Source: Cypionkella sp. (GTDB taxonomy: Bacteria; Pseudomonadota; Alphaproteobacteria; Rhodobacterales; Rhodobacteraceae). From it: DNA of 58,653 bases. This document shows, piece by piece, positions 35,784 through 45,044 of this stretch. Position 1 is the stretch's first letter. The number at the start of each line of letters is the position of its first letter. The translations under genes and the position numbers were made by a program. The notes under the pieces are model-generated. The model had not been told where the DNA came from. It worked only from the letters and a program-made list of their open reading frames with translations, and ran no database searches. The DNA lies in contig NZ_JAQGKQ010000080.1 of NCBI RefSeq assembly GCF_028290025.1, forward strand, positions 1 to 58,653. Reading direction: 5' to 3'.

Positions 35784-36760
35784 CGCTGCTCTCTGTGCAA
35801 AACCTTGCCCTAGACCTGCCCCTCCCCGGTGGCCTTATGTCCGCCCTCAACCCAAAATCCCGACGCAGCCTACAAATCTTCGCCGATGTCTCTTTCACCC
35901 TAAATCCCGGCGAAACTCTCGGCCTTGTCGGCGAGTCTGGTTCTGGCAAAACCACCCTTGCCCGCGCCCTGCTGGGCCTGACCCCCACCACCCACGGCAC
36001 GATCCACTTCGACGACCTCCAACGCAGCACCCCCGCTGATTTCGCCGCCATGCGTGGCCGCACCGCGATGATGTTCCAAGACGCCATCGCCTCACTCTCC
36101 CCCCGCATGACCATCGGCGCGCTGCTCACCGAACCCCTCACCATTCACGGCCAGCCGAGAACCCCGACCAAAATCGCCGACATGCTGGCCCTCGTCGGCC
36201 TCCCCCCCGATTTCGCCAACCGCTATCCGCACGAACTATCCGGAGGCCAAGCCCGCCGCGTAGGCGTTGCCCGCGCGCTGGTGCTGAACCCCAAACTGGT
36301 GATCGCCGATGAACCCACTGCGGGCCTCGATGTCTCGGTCCAAGGCGAAATCCTCAACCTGATGACTGATCTCAAAACCCGGCTGAACCTCAGCTACCTG
36401 ATCATCAGCCACAACCTTGCCATGGTCCGCCATGTCTCAGACCGCATCGCTGTGATGTATCTGGGACGCCTTGTCGAGATCGGACCAACAAGGCAAACAT
36501 TCGCCCAACCCCTGCATCCCTATTCCCAAAGGCTGATCGCCTCGGAACCGCTGCCCGATCCGCGCAAACGTCGCGAAGACCTTGCGATCAAAGGTGAAAT
36601 CCCCAGCCTGCTCAATCGCCCCAAGGCCTGCGTGTTTCAAAGCCGGTGCCCGCTCGTCCAACCGATTTGCCGCAACATCCCACCAGAATTACGCGAAATC
36701 ACCCCACACAGGTTCGTGCGCTGCCACTTCGCCGAGCCCCCAACAGGAGCATTCCCATGA
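35780..36760 (+). CDS. Dipeptide-type ABC importer ATPase 2 (DppF-like)
   Basis: 326-residue ATPase pairing with the DppD-like one. Walker A GESGSGKTT (about residues 51-59), signature LSGGQARRVGVARAL, Walker B VIADEPTAGLD and ISHNLAMV are intact. The C-terminal extension has FQSRCPLVQPIC. Position 20-30 holds an unusual linker (GGLMSALNPKSRRSLQ) before the first strand pair. The stop overlaps the substrate-binding protein start in ATGA. Confidence 0.92.
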   Translation: MTLLSVQNLALDLPLPGGLMSALNPKSRRSLQIFADVSFTLNPGETLGLVGESGSGKTTLARALLGLTPTTHGTIHFDDLQRSTPADFAAMRGRTAMMFQDAIASLSPRMTIGALLTEPLTIHGQPRTPTKIADMLALVGLPPDFANRYPHELSGGQARRVGVARALVLNPKLVIADEPTAGLDVSVQGEILNLMTDLKTRLNLSYLIISHNLAMVRHVSDRIAVMYLGRLVEIGPTRQTFAQPLHPYSQRLIASEPLPDPRKRREDLAIKGEIPSLLNRPKACVFQSRCPLVQPICRNIPPELREITPHRFVRCHFAEPPTGAFP

Positions 36761-38310
36761 CCCAATGGCGCACCGACCGTCGCGGCTTCCTGCAAACCGC
36801 AGGCATTGCCCTCGCCAGCCTGACCCTGCCCGCCAAATTTGCTTGGGCGGCAGAGGGCGACACCCTGCGCATACGCGCGGGCGCCGATTTCCAATGCCTT
36901 GACCCGAAAGGCATCATCGGCGAGTTGGATGAGATCATTCCCCGCTGCACCCAAGTCGCCCTTGTCCGTTTGGGAGACATGCGCGACGGCAACAAATGGC
37001 AGCCTTGGGGTGCCGAGAAAATCGACTGGATCGACCCTACCAAAATCGGCTTCACCCTACGCGAGGGTCTGCAATGGTCGAACGGCTTCGGCCCGGTCAC
37101 CCCCGAGGATGTAAAATTTTCCTTTGAGCGTATCGCAGGCAGCGATTCCGCTTGGGCCTACCAGTTCGAGAAACTTGACCATGTTGAAGTCATCGACGCC
37201 CGCTCTGGCATCATCCATTTGAAAGAGGCATTCGCCCCCTTCATGGTTATCGCGCTGCCCTATTACGGCGGCAATATCATCTGCAAAGCCGCAACCGAGA
37301 AAGTCGGCGGCAGCTATACGACCGAAGCCCCCGCCGAATGTGGCCCCTACCGCTTTTTCGCTTGGGAGCAGAACCAGAAGGTCACGCTTACCGCCAACCC
37401 GGATTGGACCGGCCCGAAACCCGCCTTCTCAACCGTTGAAATCTATATCGTCAGCGATGATCAAGCCGCGCAACTCGCCTACGAGGCCGACGCGTTTGAT
37501 TTCACCAAACTCGCCGTCAGCGCCACCGCCCAAATCAAATCCGCGATGCCAGAAGGCGCTACCTTGATCCAAGCCCAGTCCGCCCGCTATGCGTGGCTGA
37601 CCATCAACATGAACGCCGAACCGCTGAAAGATATCCGCGTCCGCCAAGCCATCCAATATGCCTATGACGGCGATGCGGTTCTGCTCGGCGCGTATGACGG
37701 CCTCGCCACCCGCTCTACCGGAGTGGTCCCGCCGACCAGCCCCTTCGCCCGTGCCACAAACCTGATCCAGACCCGTGATGTTGAAAAAGCCAAGGCACTT
37801 CTAGCCGAGGCTGGCGTTTCTGATCTGACGCTGAAACTTGTCGCGCTGACCGACAGCACCACTCAGGCCATTGCGCAGATCTTCCAAGCCAATATGGCCG
37901 AGGCTGGCATCACCATTGAAATCCAACCCACCGAGGATGCCGCTTACTGGTCAGAAGGCGATAAAACAGCGGGCGAGGGCTATAAGTCGCTTGAACTGGC
38001 GCTGATGAACTTCGCGGGCGGCATTGATCCGACCGAAAATCTGGTCTGGTTCCGCCCCGATCAAATCGGCATCTACAACTGGTCGTTCTTCGATAGTCCC
38101 GAGTTTGAGGCGCTGTATCAGCAAGGTCTAACCGAACAAGATGAGGCAAAGCGCAAGGCGATCTTCAACAAGATGGAAGACCTGATGGAAGCCTCAGGCT
38201 GCTTCATATTCATCTGTTTCGAGCCTTACATCGCCATCCACGACAGCAATATCAAACCGGTAATCATGGCAGACGGTCACCCCGATCCGGTCATGTTTAC
38301 AAAGGCTTGA
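36757..38310 (+). CDS. Dipeptide-type ABC importer substrate-binding protein, Tat signal
   Basis: Periplasmic solute-binding protein of family 5, 517 residues. The N-terminus TDRRGFLQTAGIALASLTLP is a twin-arginine signal (RRGFL), cleaved near AWA at residue 32, so the protein is exported folded. The mature part has VTPEDVKFSFERIAG and the domain 3 feature of DppA/NikA. The start at 36757 follows CAGGAG and overlaps the ATPase stop; a longer frame upstream lies inside dppF. It is unusual for the binding protein to be last among transporter genes. Substrate cannot be read; cluster context suggests a peptide-like or methylated amine compound. Confidence 0.9.
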   Translation: MTQWRTDRRGFLQTAGIALASLTLPAKFAWAAEGDTLRIRAGADFQCLDPKGIIGELDEIIPRCTQVALVRLGDMRDGNKWQPWGAEKIDWIDPTKIGFTLREGLQWSNGFGPVTPEDVKFSFERIAGSDSAWAYQFEKLDHVEVIDARSGIIHLKEAFAPFMVIALPYYGGNIICKAATEKVGGSYTTEAPAECGPYRFFAWEQNQKVTLTANPDWTGPKPAFSTVEIYIVSDDQAAQLAYEADAFDFTKLAVSATAQIKSAMPEGATLIQAQSARYAWLTINMNAEPLKDIRVRQAIQYAYDGDAVLLGAYDGLATRSTGVVPPTSPFARATNLIQTRDVEKAKALLAEAGVSDLTLKLVALTDSTTQAIAQIFQANMAEAGITIEIQPTEDAAYWSEGDKTAGEGYKSLELALMNFAGGIDPTENLVWFRPDQIGIYNWSFFDSPEFEALYQQGLTEQDEAKRKAIFNKMEDLMEASGCFIFICFEPYIAIHDSNIKPVIMADGHPDPVMFTKA

Positions 38311-38342
38311 TCGCAGTCGTTATATCAGCGACACAGCAGTTG

Positions 38343-38363
38343 GGCCGGGATATTCTCGGCCCG
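38343..38363 (+). terminator. Hairpin between binding protein and TetR gene
   Basis: GGGCCGGGA and TCTCGGCCC pair over 9 bp (one G-T) around a 3-nt loop, without a T-run. It may lower read-through into the regulator gene. Confidence 0.45.
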
Positions 38364-38386
38364 CAGCCCCACCCTGCAGGCCAGTG

Positions 38387-38989
38387 ATGACAACCACCAC
38401 CACCCCCAAATACACCCGGCTAACCTCGGCAGAACGATCAGCCAGCCTGATCCAAGCCAGCTTGGCTTGCCTTGCCCGTGGTGGCATCCTCGAATTCACC
38501 ATCGACAATATCTGCAACGAAGCCGGCGTCTCGCGCGGCTTGATCACCCATCATTTCAAATCGAAAGACGGCCTGTTGGTCGCGGTATACCGCGCGATGT
38601 ATGAACGTCTTCACTCGGGGTTGGAAGCGCCTAACCCAAGACGCTCGCGCCTTCTGGCAATCCTAGACGCCATGTTCGCGCCAGAGTTTTTCAGCCGCGA
38701 AGAGCTGAACATCTGGCTCGCGCTGTGGTCAGAAATCGTCAACAATCCGGCGCTGAAACGCGAACATCGCCGTCAATATTCACGCTATCGCCGCGATTTG
38801 GAAACTGCTCTCGCCGAAGTAGCGACCGCCCGCAATTTGACCATCGACATCAAATCTCTCGCCCAAATGCTGATCGCCTTGGTGGACGGCTTGGGGCTGG
38901 AGCGCTGCATAGAGCCGAAACTCCTCTCTCCCAAAGCCGCCAAGCAAATCTGCATAACCACCTTAGAACGCGCTCTAGGACCGCTTTAG
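38387..38989 (+). CDS. TetR-family regulator, BetI-like
   Basis: One-component repressor of about 200 residues. The N-terminal HTH is in FTIDNICNEAGVSRGLITHHF (about residues 35-55), followed by the KSKDGLLVAVYRAM helix. The C-terminal half resembles the BetI ligand domain: NIWLALWSEIVNNPALKREH, RRQYSRYRRDLETAL and LIALVDGLGLERC. BetI responds to choline, so the ligand may be a quaternary amine. GTG at 38384 and the adjacent ATG at 38387 are both possible starts. It probably controls the flanking divergent operons; palindromes in 30873-30935 are candidate sites. 38990-39185 downstream shows nothing I can support. Confidence 0.85.
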   Translation: MTTTTTPKYTRLTSAERSASLIQASLACLARGGILEFTIDNICNEAGVSRGLITHHFKSKDGLLVAVYRAMYERLHSGLEAPNPRRSRLLAILDAMFAPEFFSREELNIWLALWSEIVNNPALKREHRRQYSRYRRDLETALAEVATARNLTIDIKSLAQMLIALVDGLGLERCIEPKLLSPKAAKQICITTLERALGPL

Positions 38990-39185
38990 CGCAACTTCCA
39001 CCCGATCACTCAATTACGATTTCGGACCGAGACGAATGCGGATATGCAAGGTTTAGTCCGTCCGTGCTTGCAACTATCGTCCAACGCGCTGCATCTCTAC
39101 GTCAGATTTAGCGCCGAAGTAGGGGGCAGAACGACAAATCTGTGTCTTTGGAAGTCGGGATTATAATCTGGAGTCCTCTGTTAGA

Positions 39186-40127
39186 TTATTGCCGTGACAA
39201 GAGGTGGCGCGCAGTGAACAGGTCGAGATGACCGCCGCCGACATTCTTAAACATGGTGATTTCACTGTCGCTGCTGCGGCCAGCATGTGCGCCCTGACAA
39301 AGATCGAACAGGTCAGCGACGATCTGCTCGCGGGTGATTAATCCGCGGGCAAGTGGTTCGGCAACCTCACCGCTGCCTTCGCAACCATTGCGGGTATCGA
39401 CAAAGATGCGGCCCGCACGTCGGACGACATCGTCATCCGCCTCACGCATCTCGGGCATGTAAGCGCCGATCAAATCGACGTGGCAGCCGGGCTTCAGCAG
39501 GGCACCCTTTACCAAGGGCTCTGTCGCCATGGTCACGCAGGATACGATATCAGCTTGCGGTAGGGCGTCGTCCAGATCGTGGACGGTCGTGATATCGACC
39601 GGCAGATGCTTTAGGCTGGCTGCCAAGTTCGTCGCCTTCTGCGGATTGCGGTTCCAGATCATGACACGTCGGATCGACGGACGCACAGCGGTGTGCGCCT
39701 CAATCACATGCGGCGCGAGACCACCGGCGCCAAGCACAAGCAGTACCTCAACGTTCTTACGGGCTAGCAGATCGACCGCCAGCGCAGAATCGGCTGCCGT
39801 TTTGCGAAACGTAAGAGCTGCGCCGTCACAGGTCATCAGCGGTGCGCCGGTTTTGCCGTTGATCAGCGTGACCAGACCCTGCACCGAAGGCTCGGGAACG
39901 GGCAGGGATGGGTTGTCGGGAAATACGCCAACAAGTTTGACAGCGATCACATCCCCGGAAGACCAAGCGACCAGAGATATGAACTTGTTGGCCTCATTGC
40001 CACTGTCGCTTAGCACCTGCACGCGTGCTTGCGGCATCACGCCATCACGGTGGGCCAGACGCAGCGCCTCGACCAAGCTTGGATAGTCTAGCAGGGCATG
40101 AACTGTGTCGGCATTCAGATGCTGCAT
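39186..40127 (-). CDS. Ornithine cyclodeaminase / mu-crystallin family enzyme
   Basis: NAD(P)-dependent enzyme of 313 residues; members include ornithine cyclodeaminase, alanine dehydrogenase and delta1-pyrroline-2-carboxylate reductase. The N-terminal substrate region has FISLVAWSSGDVIAVKLVGVFPDN, with the lysine in VKLVG that contacts substrate in the family. The Rossmann part starts LLVLGAGGLAPHVIEAH (about residues 127-143) and MIWNRNPQKATNLAASL. The motif GCHVDLIGAYMPEMREAD follows. It is the last gene of the amino-acid ABC importer operon, 25 nt after the ATPase, so it may process the amino acid released from the imported conjugate. Exact reaction unknown. Confidence 0.82.
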   Translation of the reverse strand: MQHLNADTVHALLDYPSLVEALRLAHRDGVMPQARVQVLSDSGNEANKFISLVAWSSGDVIAVKLVGVFPDNPSLPVPEPSVQGLVTLINGKTGAPLMTCDGAALTFRKTAADSALAVDLLARKNVEVLLVLGAGGLAPHVIEAHTAVRPSIRRVMIWNRNPQKATNLAASLKHLPVDITTVHDLDDALPQADIVSCVTMATEPLVKGALLKPGCHVDLIGAYMPEMREADDDVVRRAGRIFVDTRNGCEGSGEVAEPLARGLITREQIVADLFDLCQGAHAGRSSDSEITMFKNVGGGHLDLFTARHLLSRQ

Positions 40128-40152
40128 GTAAAGCTTTCAGATTAAGAGATGT

Positions 40153-40923
40153 TCAGAGTAAGCGAGCCAAGAAAGCCTTGGTGCGGGTGTGCTGGGGATT
40201 GGAAAGCACGTCCTTCGGTGGGCCAGCCTCCACAATAACGCCGCCGTCCATGAAGATCAGATGGTCGGCCACATCGCGGGCAAAGCTCATCTCATGGGTA
40301 ACGACCACCATGGTCATGCCGTCTTCGGCGAGTTGGCGCATCACGGCCAGCACTTCACCCACCAATTCGGGATCGAGCGCTGAGGTCGGCTCGTCGAACA
40401 GCATCACAGCCGGTTTCATCGCCAGCGAACGGGCGATTGCCACGCGCTGTTGCTGTCCCCCGGAAAGCTGTCTGGGATAGTAGTGTGCCCGCTCGCGAAG
40501 GCCGACTTTGTCGAGCAATGCCATGCCCTCGGCAACGGCTTCGGATTTTTTGCGGCGTTGCACGATGATCGGTGCTTCGACAATGTTTTCAAGCGCCGTC
40601 TTGTGCGGGAAAAGGTTGAAGCTTTGGAACACCATGCCCATACGCTGACGCTGTGCGGCGAGTTCATTGAATGACATTTGGCGCAGGGTGTTGCCGTGCC
40701 AGCGCATGCCCACCGGATCGCCGTCGAGAAAAACGACGCCAGAATCGGGCACTTCAAGATAATTCAGGCACCGCAGCAGCGTGCTCTTGCCCGAGCCGGA
40801 TGGCCCGACAATGCAGGTGACGTCGCCGAGTTTGACGCTCATATCAATTTTGTTCAGAACTTGGTGTGTTCCGAAGCTTTTGGAAAGGCGCTCAACATTA
40901 AGCAATGGCATCGTGGTACTCAT
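40153..40923 (-). CDS. Polar amino-acid-type ABC importer ATPase (GlnQ-like)
   Basis: 256-residue ATPase of the HisP/GlnQ group. Walker [10 protein letters not shown] (about residues 40-48), Q-loop [17 protein letters not shown], signature [16 protein letters not shown], Walker [15 protein letters not shown], and switch His [13 protein letters not shown] are intact. Its start overlaps the permease stop in ATGA. Part of the four-gene operon binding protein, permease, ATPase, cyclodeaminase-like enzyme. Confidence 0.95.
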   Translation of the reverse strand: MSTTMPLLNVERLSKSFGTHQVLNKIDMSVKLGDVTCIVGPSGSGKSTLLRCLNYLEVPDSGVVFLDGDPVGMRWHGNTLRQMSFNELAAQRQRMGMVFQSFNLFPHKTALENIVEAPIIVQRRKKSEAVAEGMALLDKVGLRERAHYYPRQLSGGQQQRVAIARSLAMKPAVMLFDEPTSALDPELVGEVLAVMRQLAEDGMTMVVVTHEMSFARDVADHLIFMDGGVIVEAGPPKDVLSNPQHTRTKAFLARLL

Positions 40924-41858
40924 TTCGAGACCTCCGTACGGGGTGCCCCAAATTTGATGCGGAACAGTGACGAGAGGATCAGGCTGAGCTCCAGCGGCCT
41001 TCCATCATTCAGGCGATGTTCGATGTAATGCTCGATCAGGGTCAGGATGGTCGACAGAACCAGATACCAGATCGTCGCGACGATCAGCAGCGGAATGGTC
41101 TGGTAGGTGCGTGAATAGATCATTTGCGCGGAATAGAGCAGGTCGGGAAGGGCCAGCACGCTGACCAGCGAGGTGAATTTCAGCATGGAAATGGTGTCGT
41201 TGCCGATCGGCGGGATGACTATCTTCAGCGCCTGCGGCAGTACGATGCGGCGCAGCGTCTGTGACCGGGTCATACCCAGTGTTGCGGCGGCTTCTGTTTG
41301 CCCGACATTGATCGCCTGAATGCCCGCGCGGATCATCTCGGCGGCGTAGGCACTTTCCGTCAACGCTAGGCCGAGCACCGCGGCACTGAAAGGCGTGATC
41401 AGCGAATTCATACTGGCTGACCAGAGCTCTGGGCCGAAGGGAACACCAATGGATACGGTGGGTATCAGCAAGGCCAAGTTGTACCAGAAGATCAGCTGGA
41501 CAAGCGGAGGCACGCCACGAAAAAACCAGATCCAAGCCCAGCTTGCGGTCTGGAACACCGGATTTTTGGACAAGCGCATAATGGCGAGCACCACGCCTAT
41601 GGCAAGACCGATAATCATGGCGACGAATGTCAGCAAAAGTGTGCGCCCGAGCCCAGCCAAAATTTCAGGGCTGAAGAGATATTGCGCAACTATGTCCCAA
41701 TGAAGATTTTCATTGGTCACCAGCAGGCGGATGAATAGCACCACAAAGAGGGACAGTGCGGCCCCGCCTATCCACCAAGATGGATGCCGCAGCGGCCGCG
41801 GTTTGGTTTCGTGGATATCGGGTCGCGCCGATGTGGGACTTTTTAAATCTTGAGCCAT
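40920..41858 (-). CDS. Polar amino-acid-type ABC importer permease
   Basis: Single permease of 312 residues with a longer than usual N-terminus: an about 25-residue cytosolic tail, then helices beginning at [20 protein letters not shown]. The HisM/GlnP-type domain shows [37 protein letters not shown] and the EAA loop [20 protein letters not shown] (about residues 196-215). As only one permease gene is present, it probably forms a homodimer. It follows the binding-protein gene after a 74-bp gap with a strong hairpin. Confidence 0.93.
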   Translation of the reverse strand: MAQDLKSPTSARPDIHETKPRPLRHPSWWIGGAALSLFVVLFIRLLVTNENLHWDIVAQYLFSPEILAGLGRTLLLTFVAMIIGLAIGVVLAIMRLSKNPVFQTASWAWIWFFRGVPPLVQLIFWYNLALLIPTVSIGVPFGPELWSASMNSLITPFSAAVLGLALTESAYAAEMIRAGIQAINVGQTEAAATLGMTRSQTLRRIVLPQALKIVIPPIGNDTISMLKFTSLVSVLALPDLLYSAQMIYSRTYQTIPLLIVATIWYLVLSTILTLIEHYIEHRLNDGRPLELSLILSSLFRIKFGAPRTEVSK

Positions 41859-41882
41859 TCATACCTCTGGCAGAAAACGATC

Positions 41883-41903
41883 GGAGCCGCAGCTTGCGGC
41901 TCC
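41883..41903 (-). terminator. Intra-operon hairpin after binding-protein gene
   Basis: GGAGCCGCA and TGCGGCTCC form a perfect 9-bp stem with a 3-nt loop; on the minus strand CGTTTTC follows. Probably a leaky terminator or 3'-end stabiliser that raises binding-protein message over permease message. Confidence 0.6.
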
Positions 41904-41932
41904 TCAGCGTTTAAGCGGGCGGACCAAACCAC

Positions 41933-42802
41933 CTACTTGGTGACGGGGTTTGCCTTGTTGACGAGCAACGCCTTGTCGAGCATACCGGAACCATCGACCC
42001 CCCATTTGGCCATCAGCGCCGCGTAGGATCCATCGTCGATCATCGACTGCAGCGCATCCCTTAGTACGGGACCGAGCGGATCGTCGCGAGGGACGCCGAT
42101 ACCATTAAAGACAGCGTTGCTGGTCAACTTCGATACACCGAAACGACCGGTCTGCTTGGCAAGATACTGCAATTTCGCCGAGCCCGCAGCCACCATTTCG
42201 ACACGAGCGGAAGAAACTGCAAGTTCTGCTGCGTTCTGCGTTGTAAATTGCTGCAGGTCGATCGGAGCTGCTCCGGCCTTTACGCAGGTTTCTTCACTGA
42301 CTTGGGTCAGGTATTGAAAATCCCAAGCGCCCGTCATCACAGCAATGGAGTGACCGCACAGATCTTTTTCCGTGTTGATTTCGAGCGGCTTTTCCTGAAG
42401 GAACGCGTAAGCGGTGCCTTCCTTGCGCTGCGGCACGAAATCCAGAACCTCAAGCCGTTCTTCGGTCACGCCAAACGACGAAAAGCCGGCATCGAAACGC
42501 TTGCTGGCCAGCCCGGGGATGATTGCCTCAAAGCTGGTTGGCGTGAACTTGAATTCGACGCCGAGCTTTTCGGACATGGCTTTGGCCATATCGATGCTCC
42601 ACCCCTTCAGTTCGCCGTTCTCGACAAACTCATCTGGCGGCCAGTCATTGAATGCAGCGATGCTAACGCCGTTCTTCTGGTACTCTGCTGGAACTGCGTC
42701 ATGCAGTTTTTGATCTACGCCGTCGGCATTGGCAGATGCCGCTGCAGCGATGACGAGAACTGTTCCGGCAAGTAGCCTTGTAGCAAGTGCTTTGATCGTC
42801 AT
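41933..42802 (-). CDS. ABC importer substrate-binding protein, family 3
   Basis: Periplasmic binding protein of 289 residues resembling polar amino acid and opine receptors. Signal peptide MTIKALATRLLAGTVLVIAA cleaves after ASANA (about residue 26). The mature part shows VSIAAFNDWPPDEFVENGEL, GWSIDMAKAMSEKLGVEF and FDAGFSSFGVTEERLEVLDF, standard for SBP family 3. I chose ATG at 42802; ATG at 42826 with GGAG upstream is an alternative that adds eight residues. It leads the minus-strand operon and has a LacI-type operator and promoter 77-124 nt upstream. The linked frlB/frlD-like genes suggest that it binds a fructosyl amino acid. Confidence 0.9.
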   Translation of the reverse strand: MTIKALATRLLAGTVLVIAAAASANADGVDQKLHDAVPAEYQKNGVSIAAFNDWPPDEFVENGELKGWSIDMAKAMSEKLGVEFKFTPTSFEAIIPGLASKRFDAGFSSFGVTEERLEVLDFVPQRKEGTAYAFLQEKPLEINTEKDLCGHSIAVMTGAWDFQYLTQVSEETCVKAGAAPIDLQQFTTQNAAELAVSSARVEMVAAGSAKLQYLAKQTGRFGVSKLTSNAVFNGIGVPRDDPLGPVLRDALQSMIDDGSYAALMAKWGVDGSGMLDKALLVNKANPVTK

Positions 42803-42878
42803 GTCATTCACCTTCCTGGTTTTCATTTTCTGCTCCAAGCCGTCCTTGGAAAACAGTTGATTGAATCTATGAGCGGTT

Positions 42879-42896
42879 TGTGCGAACGTTCTCACA
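42879..42896. promoter_or_regulatory. LacI-type operator 1
   Basis: TGTGCGAACGTTCTCACA is a near-perfect palindrome with GAACGTTC at its centre (central CG as usual for LacI-family sites). The exact reverse complement occurs at 45054-45071, before the frlD/frlB-like genes. It abuts the -10 box of the binding-protein promoter, so bound repressor would cover the start site. Confidence 0.85.
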
Positions 42897-42926
42897 ATAG
42901 AAGCATTCGTTTTCCACATCCGTCAA
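42897..42926 (-). promoter_or_regulatory. Putative promoter of ABC importer operon
   Basis: On the minus strand TTGACG (42926-42921), 18 nt, TTCTAT (42902-42897), immediately followed by operator 1. The position fits repression by steric block. Confidence 0.5.
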
Positions 42927-43086
42927 GTAGGAAAGTTCGCCAAAGGCAATTCAGCTGCAAAATCTGGAAAAGCCTGTCAAATAAGGGCGTGTCGTTGTAT
43001 CGGAAAGCGAGGCGACTCCGAAAGTGGTAGGCTCTCTTTTCGGGACAGATCAATTTTTAACACCGAAATATTTATGCATTCGAGGT

Positions 43087-43104
43087 TCGGGGAACGTTAT
43101 GGCA
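43087..43104. promoter_or_regulatory. Weak LacI-type site over regulator start codon
   Basis: TCGGGGAACGTTATGGCA matches operator 1 at 12 of 18 positions, including the GAACGTT core, and overlaps the ribosome site and ATG of the LacI-family gene. Possible autoregulation. Confidence 0.3.
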
Positions 43105-44205
43105 GACAAGCGCGCTGACAAAATGACGATTGCCGACGTTGCTCTGCGAGCCGGGGTGAGCACCGCAACGGCCGGCCGTGTGTTGGGCGGATACGGCTAT
43201 ACCAGCAAAGAAAACAAAGAGAAGGTGCGCCTCAGCGCCAAGGCTTTGGGGTACCGCCCCAACGCGCTGGCCCGTAGCTTGATTACCGGGAAGACCAAGA
43301 CGATTGGCGTCGTTGCGGGCGACATTCAAAGCCCGTTCTATGCCAGCATTCTGCGCGGCATCGCCGATGTCGCCCGGGCGCAAGGCTTTGGCGTCCTGCT
43401 CACCAACAGCGACGAGTTGTTGGAGCGCGAACTTGAAGCCGTGCAGCTGCTGCTTGAGAAGCAGATCGACGGCTTGATCATTGCGCCGTGCGACACCTCT
43501 GGCTCACGGCATCTGCATGCAGCCGCAGCTTCTGGCTGCCCGATTGTCCAGATTGACCGGCGTGTCAGTGGGTTGCCCGCTGATTCCGTGACGCTCGACA
43601 ACCGTGGGGCCGCAAGCGAGAGCGTGGCGCAGTTGCTAAAAGCAGGGCATCGCCGGATCGGCATCGTGGCTGAACTGGAGCGCTGGGAATTCGGCGACAT
43701 AGAAACGTTTATTGATCGCGTCATCGAAGGCTCGATTGATCCCGCCAGCCTGTTTCCCAGCTGGCAGCGCCTTTTCGGCTATCTCGAGGCGCATCGTGCC
43801 GCAGCGATCTGCATTGATCGCAGTCTGATCGTTCGGGTCGGGACTTATTCGGTGACGGCAGCTCGGTCAGCCACGATGGAATTGCTGTCACGCGCGAACC
43901 GGCCGACAGCGCTGTTCACCGCAGATGGCTTGATGTCAGCCGTGGCTATGGATGCGATCACATCGCTCAACCTACAAATTCCGAGCGATCTTTCGCTGAT
44001 CTGCTTTGATGACCTCGACTGGATGAGCTTCCTCAAGCCCGGCATTACCGCGATCGCACAGCCACTGACGGAAATGGGGGAGGCTGCCGCTCGCCTTATT
44101 CTCGCGCGTATTGGCGGAGAGGACGGCGAAGAGCAGCATCAGGTGTTGAAGCACAGGTTGGCGTTGCGTGGTTCGGTGTCTGTGCCTCAGGACGAAATGG
44201 TCTGA
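43099..44205 (+). CDS. LacI-family transcriptional regulator
   Basis: Repressor of 368 residues. The N-terminal HTH is MTIADVALRAGVSTATAGRV (about residues 9-28), followed by the hinge helix region NALARSLITGKTKTIGVV. The ligand domain has the periplasmic-binding fold (GDIQSPFYASILRGIADVAR, DGLIIAPCDTSGS, LICFDDLDWM). The start at 43099 follows GGGGAA; the 25-codon upstream extension is rejected because LacI proteins start just before the HTH. The gene sits between two transcription units that share an identical palindrome, so I infer that it controls both. It overlaps the convergent kinase gene tail to tail by 19 nt. Confidence 0.92.
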   Translation: MADKRADKMTIADVALRAGVSTATAGRVLGGYGYTSKENKEKVRLSAKALGYRPNALARSLITGKTKTIGVVAGDIQSPFYASILRGIADVARAQGFGVLLTNSDELLERELEAVQLLLEKQIDGLIIAPCDTSGSRHLHAAAASGCPIVQIDRRVSGLPADSVTLDNRGAASESVAQLLKAGHRRIGIVAELERWEFGDIETFIDRVIEGSIDPASLFPSWQRLFGYLEAHRAAAICIDRSLIVRVGTYSVTAARSATMELLSRANRPTALFTADGLMSAVAMDAITSLNLQIPSDLSLICFDDLDWMSFLKPGITAIAQPLTEMGEAAARLILARIGGEDGEEQHQVLKHRLALRGSVSVPQDEMV

Positions 44206-45029
44206 AGCTCTGGGACGACGCCCGAAAGTTTAATCGGCGCGCCGTGGCCGACCGCTCCGAAGTAGCGGCACGTTTCGGCGGCTGCGACTGCGGCTGCCGA
44301 AAGTAGAGCGTGGGGCGTCTCGCCAGCAATAAGCCCAAATAGCGTTCGTGCGATGAAAGTGTCGCCTGCCCCCAGCGTATCGACCAGTTCTGCGGGTGAG
44401 GCCGCAACCTCGAACAGCCCTTCCGCCCCAAGCAAAATCGCGCCCTCACTTCCGCGCGTCACCAGAACCCATCTGGCACCACAGTCACGCAGTTCTGTCG
44501 CGATGGCGAGTGCCTCGTCATGCGACAGGTCGCCACCGGATATTGAGGCCAAAAAACATAGCGGGGCGATGGTGCGGCGATGCTCTGGATCGCGGCGAGT
44601 CGAAAAATCGTAAGACAGCAATGTCTGAGTCGCTGCCGCCGAAACATGGTCGTCTAAGCCACTAGACTGGCCGATATGAACAGCCGCGAAGTCTTTGAGG
44701 AAGGCAATATCGTCGCTGGACGGCGAGAACATCGACACCCCAAGATCGGCCCGCACAAAAACGCGGTCGGCATCGCGGTGGCCGATGATGCAATATGCCG
44801 TGGCTCCCTTCAGAATACGCAGTCGCGCTAAATCCACGTTCTCATCATGCAGTGCCTTCTCAATGACGCTGCCAGCTTCGTCTTGTCCAATCGCTCCGAT
44901 ATAGGCAGAAACGCCGCCAAACCGCCGGATGAACACGGAAACATTGAGGCAGTTTCCACCCGGAAACATCGTGCCATTAGAGAGGTAGCAATCAACGACA
45001 TTATCGCCCATCGCAGCAATTTTGATCAT
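44187..45029 (-). CDS. PfkB-family sugar kinase, FrlD-like (fructosamine kinase)
   Basis: Likely phosphorylates the 6-OH of a fructosyl amine, as fructoselysine 6-kinase FrlD does. 280 residues with both PfkB signatures: GGNCLNVSVFIRRFGGVSAYIG (about residues 23-44) and DTLGAGDTFIARTLFGL (about 227-243), whose GAGD aspartate is the catalytic base. The N-terminus MIKIAAMGDNVVDCY closely parallels FrlD. The start at 45029 is chosen over a frame that runs 115 codons upstream through the divergent promoter. It is divergent from the FrlB-like gene with a shared LacI operator between. A generic sugar kinase is the alternative, but the FrlB neighbour makes FrlD the better reading. Confidence 0.82.
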   Translation of the reverse strand: MIKIAAMGDNVVDCYLSNGTMFPGGNCLNVSVFIRRFGGVSAYIGAIGQDEAGSVIEKALHDENVDLARLRILKGATAYCIIGHRDADRVFVRADLGVSMFSPSSDDIAFLKDFAAVHIGQSSGLDDHVSAAATQTLLSYDFSTRRDPEHRRTIAPLCFLASISGGDLSHDEALAIATELRDCGARWVLVTRGSEGAILLGAEGLFEVAASPAELVDTLGAGDTFIARTLFGLIAGETPHALLSAAAVAAAETCRYFGAVGHGAPIKLSGVVPELQTISS

Positions 45030-45044
45030 CTGTAGTCTTTCTGA

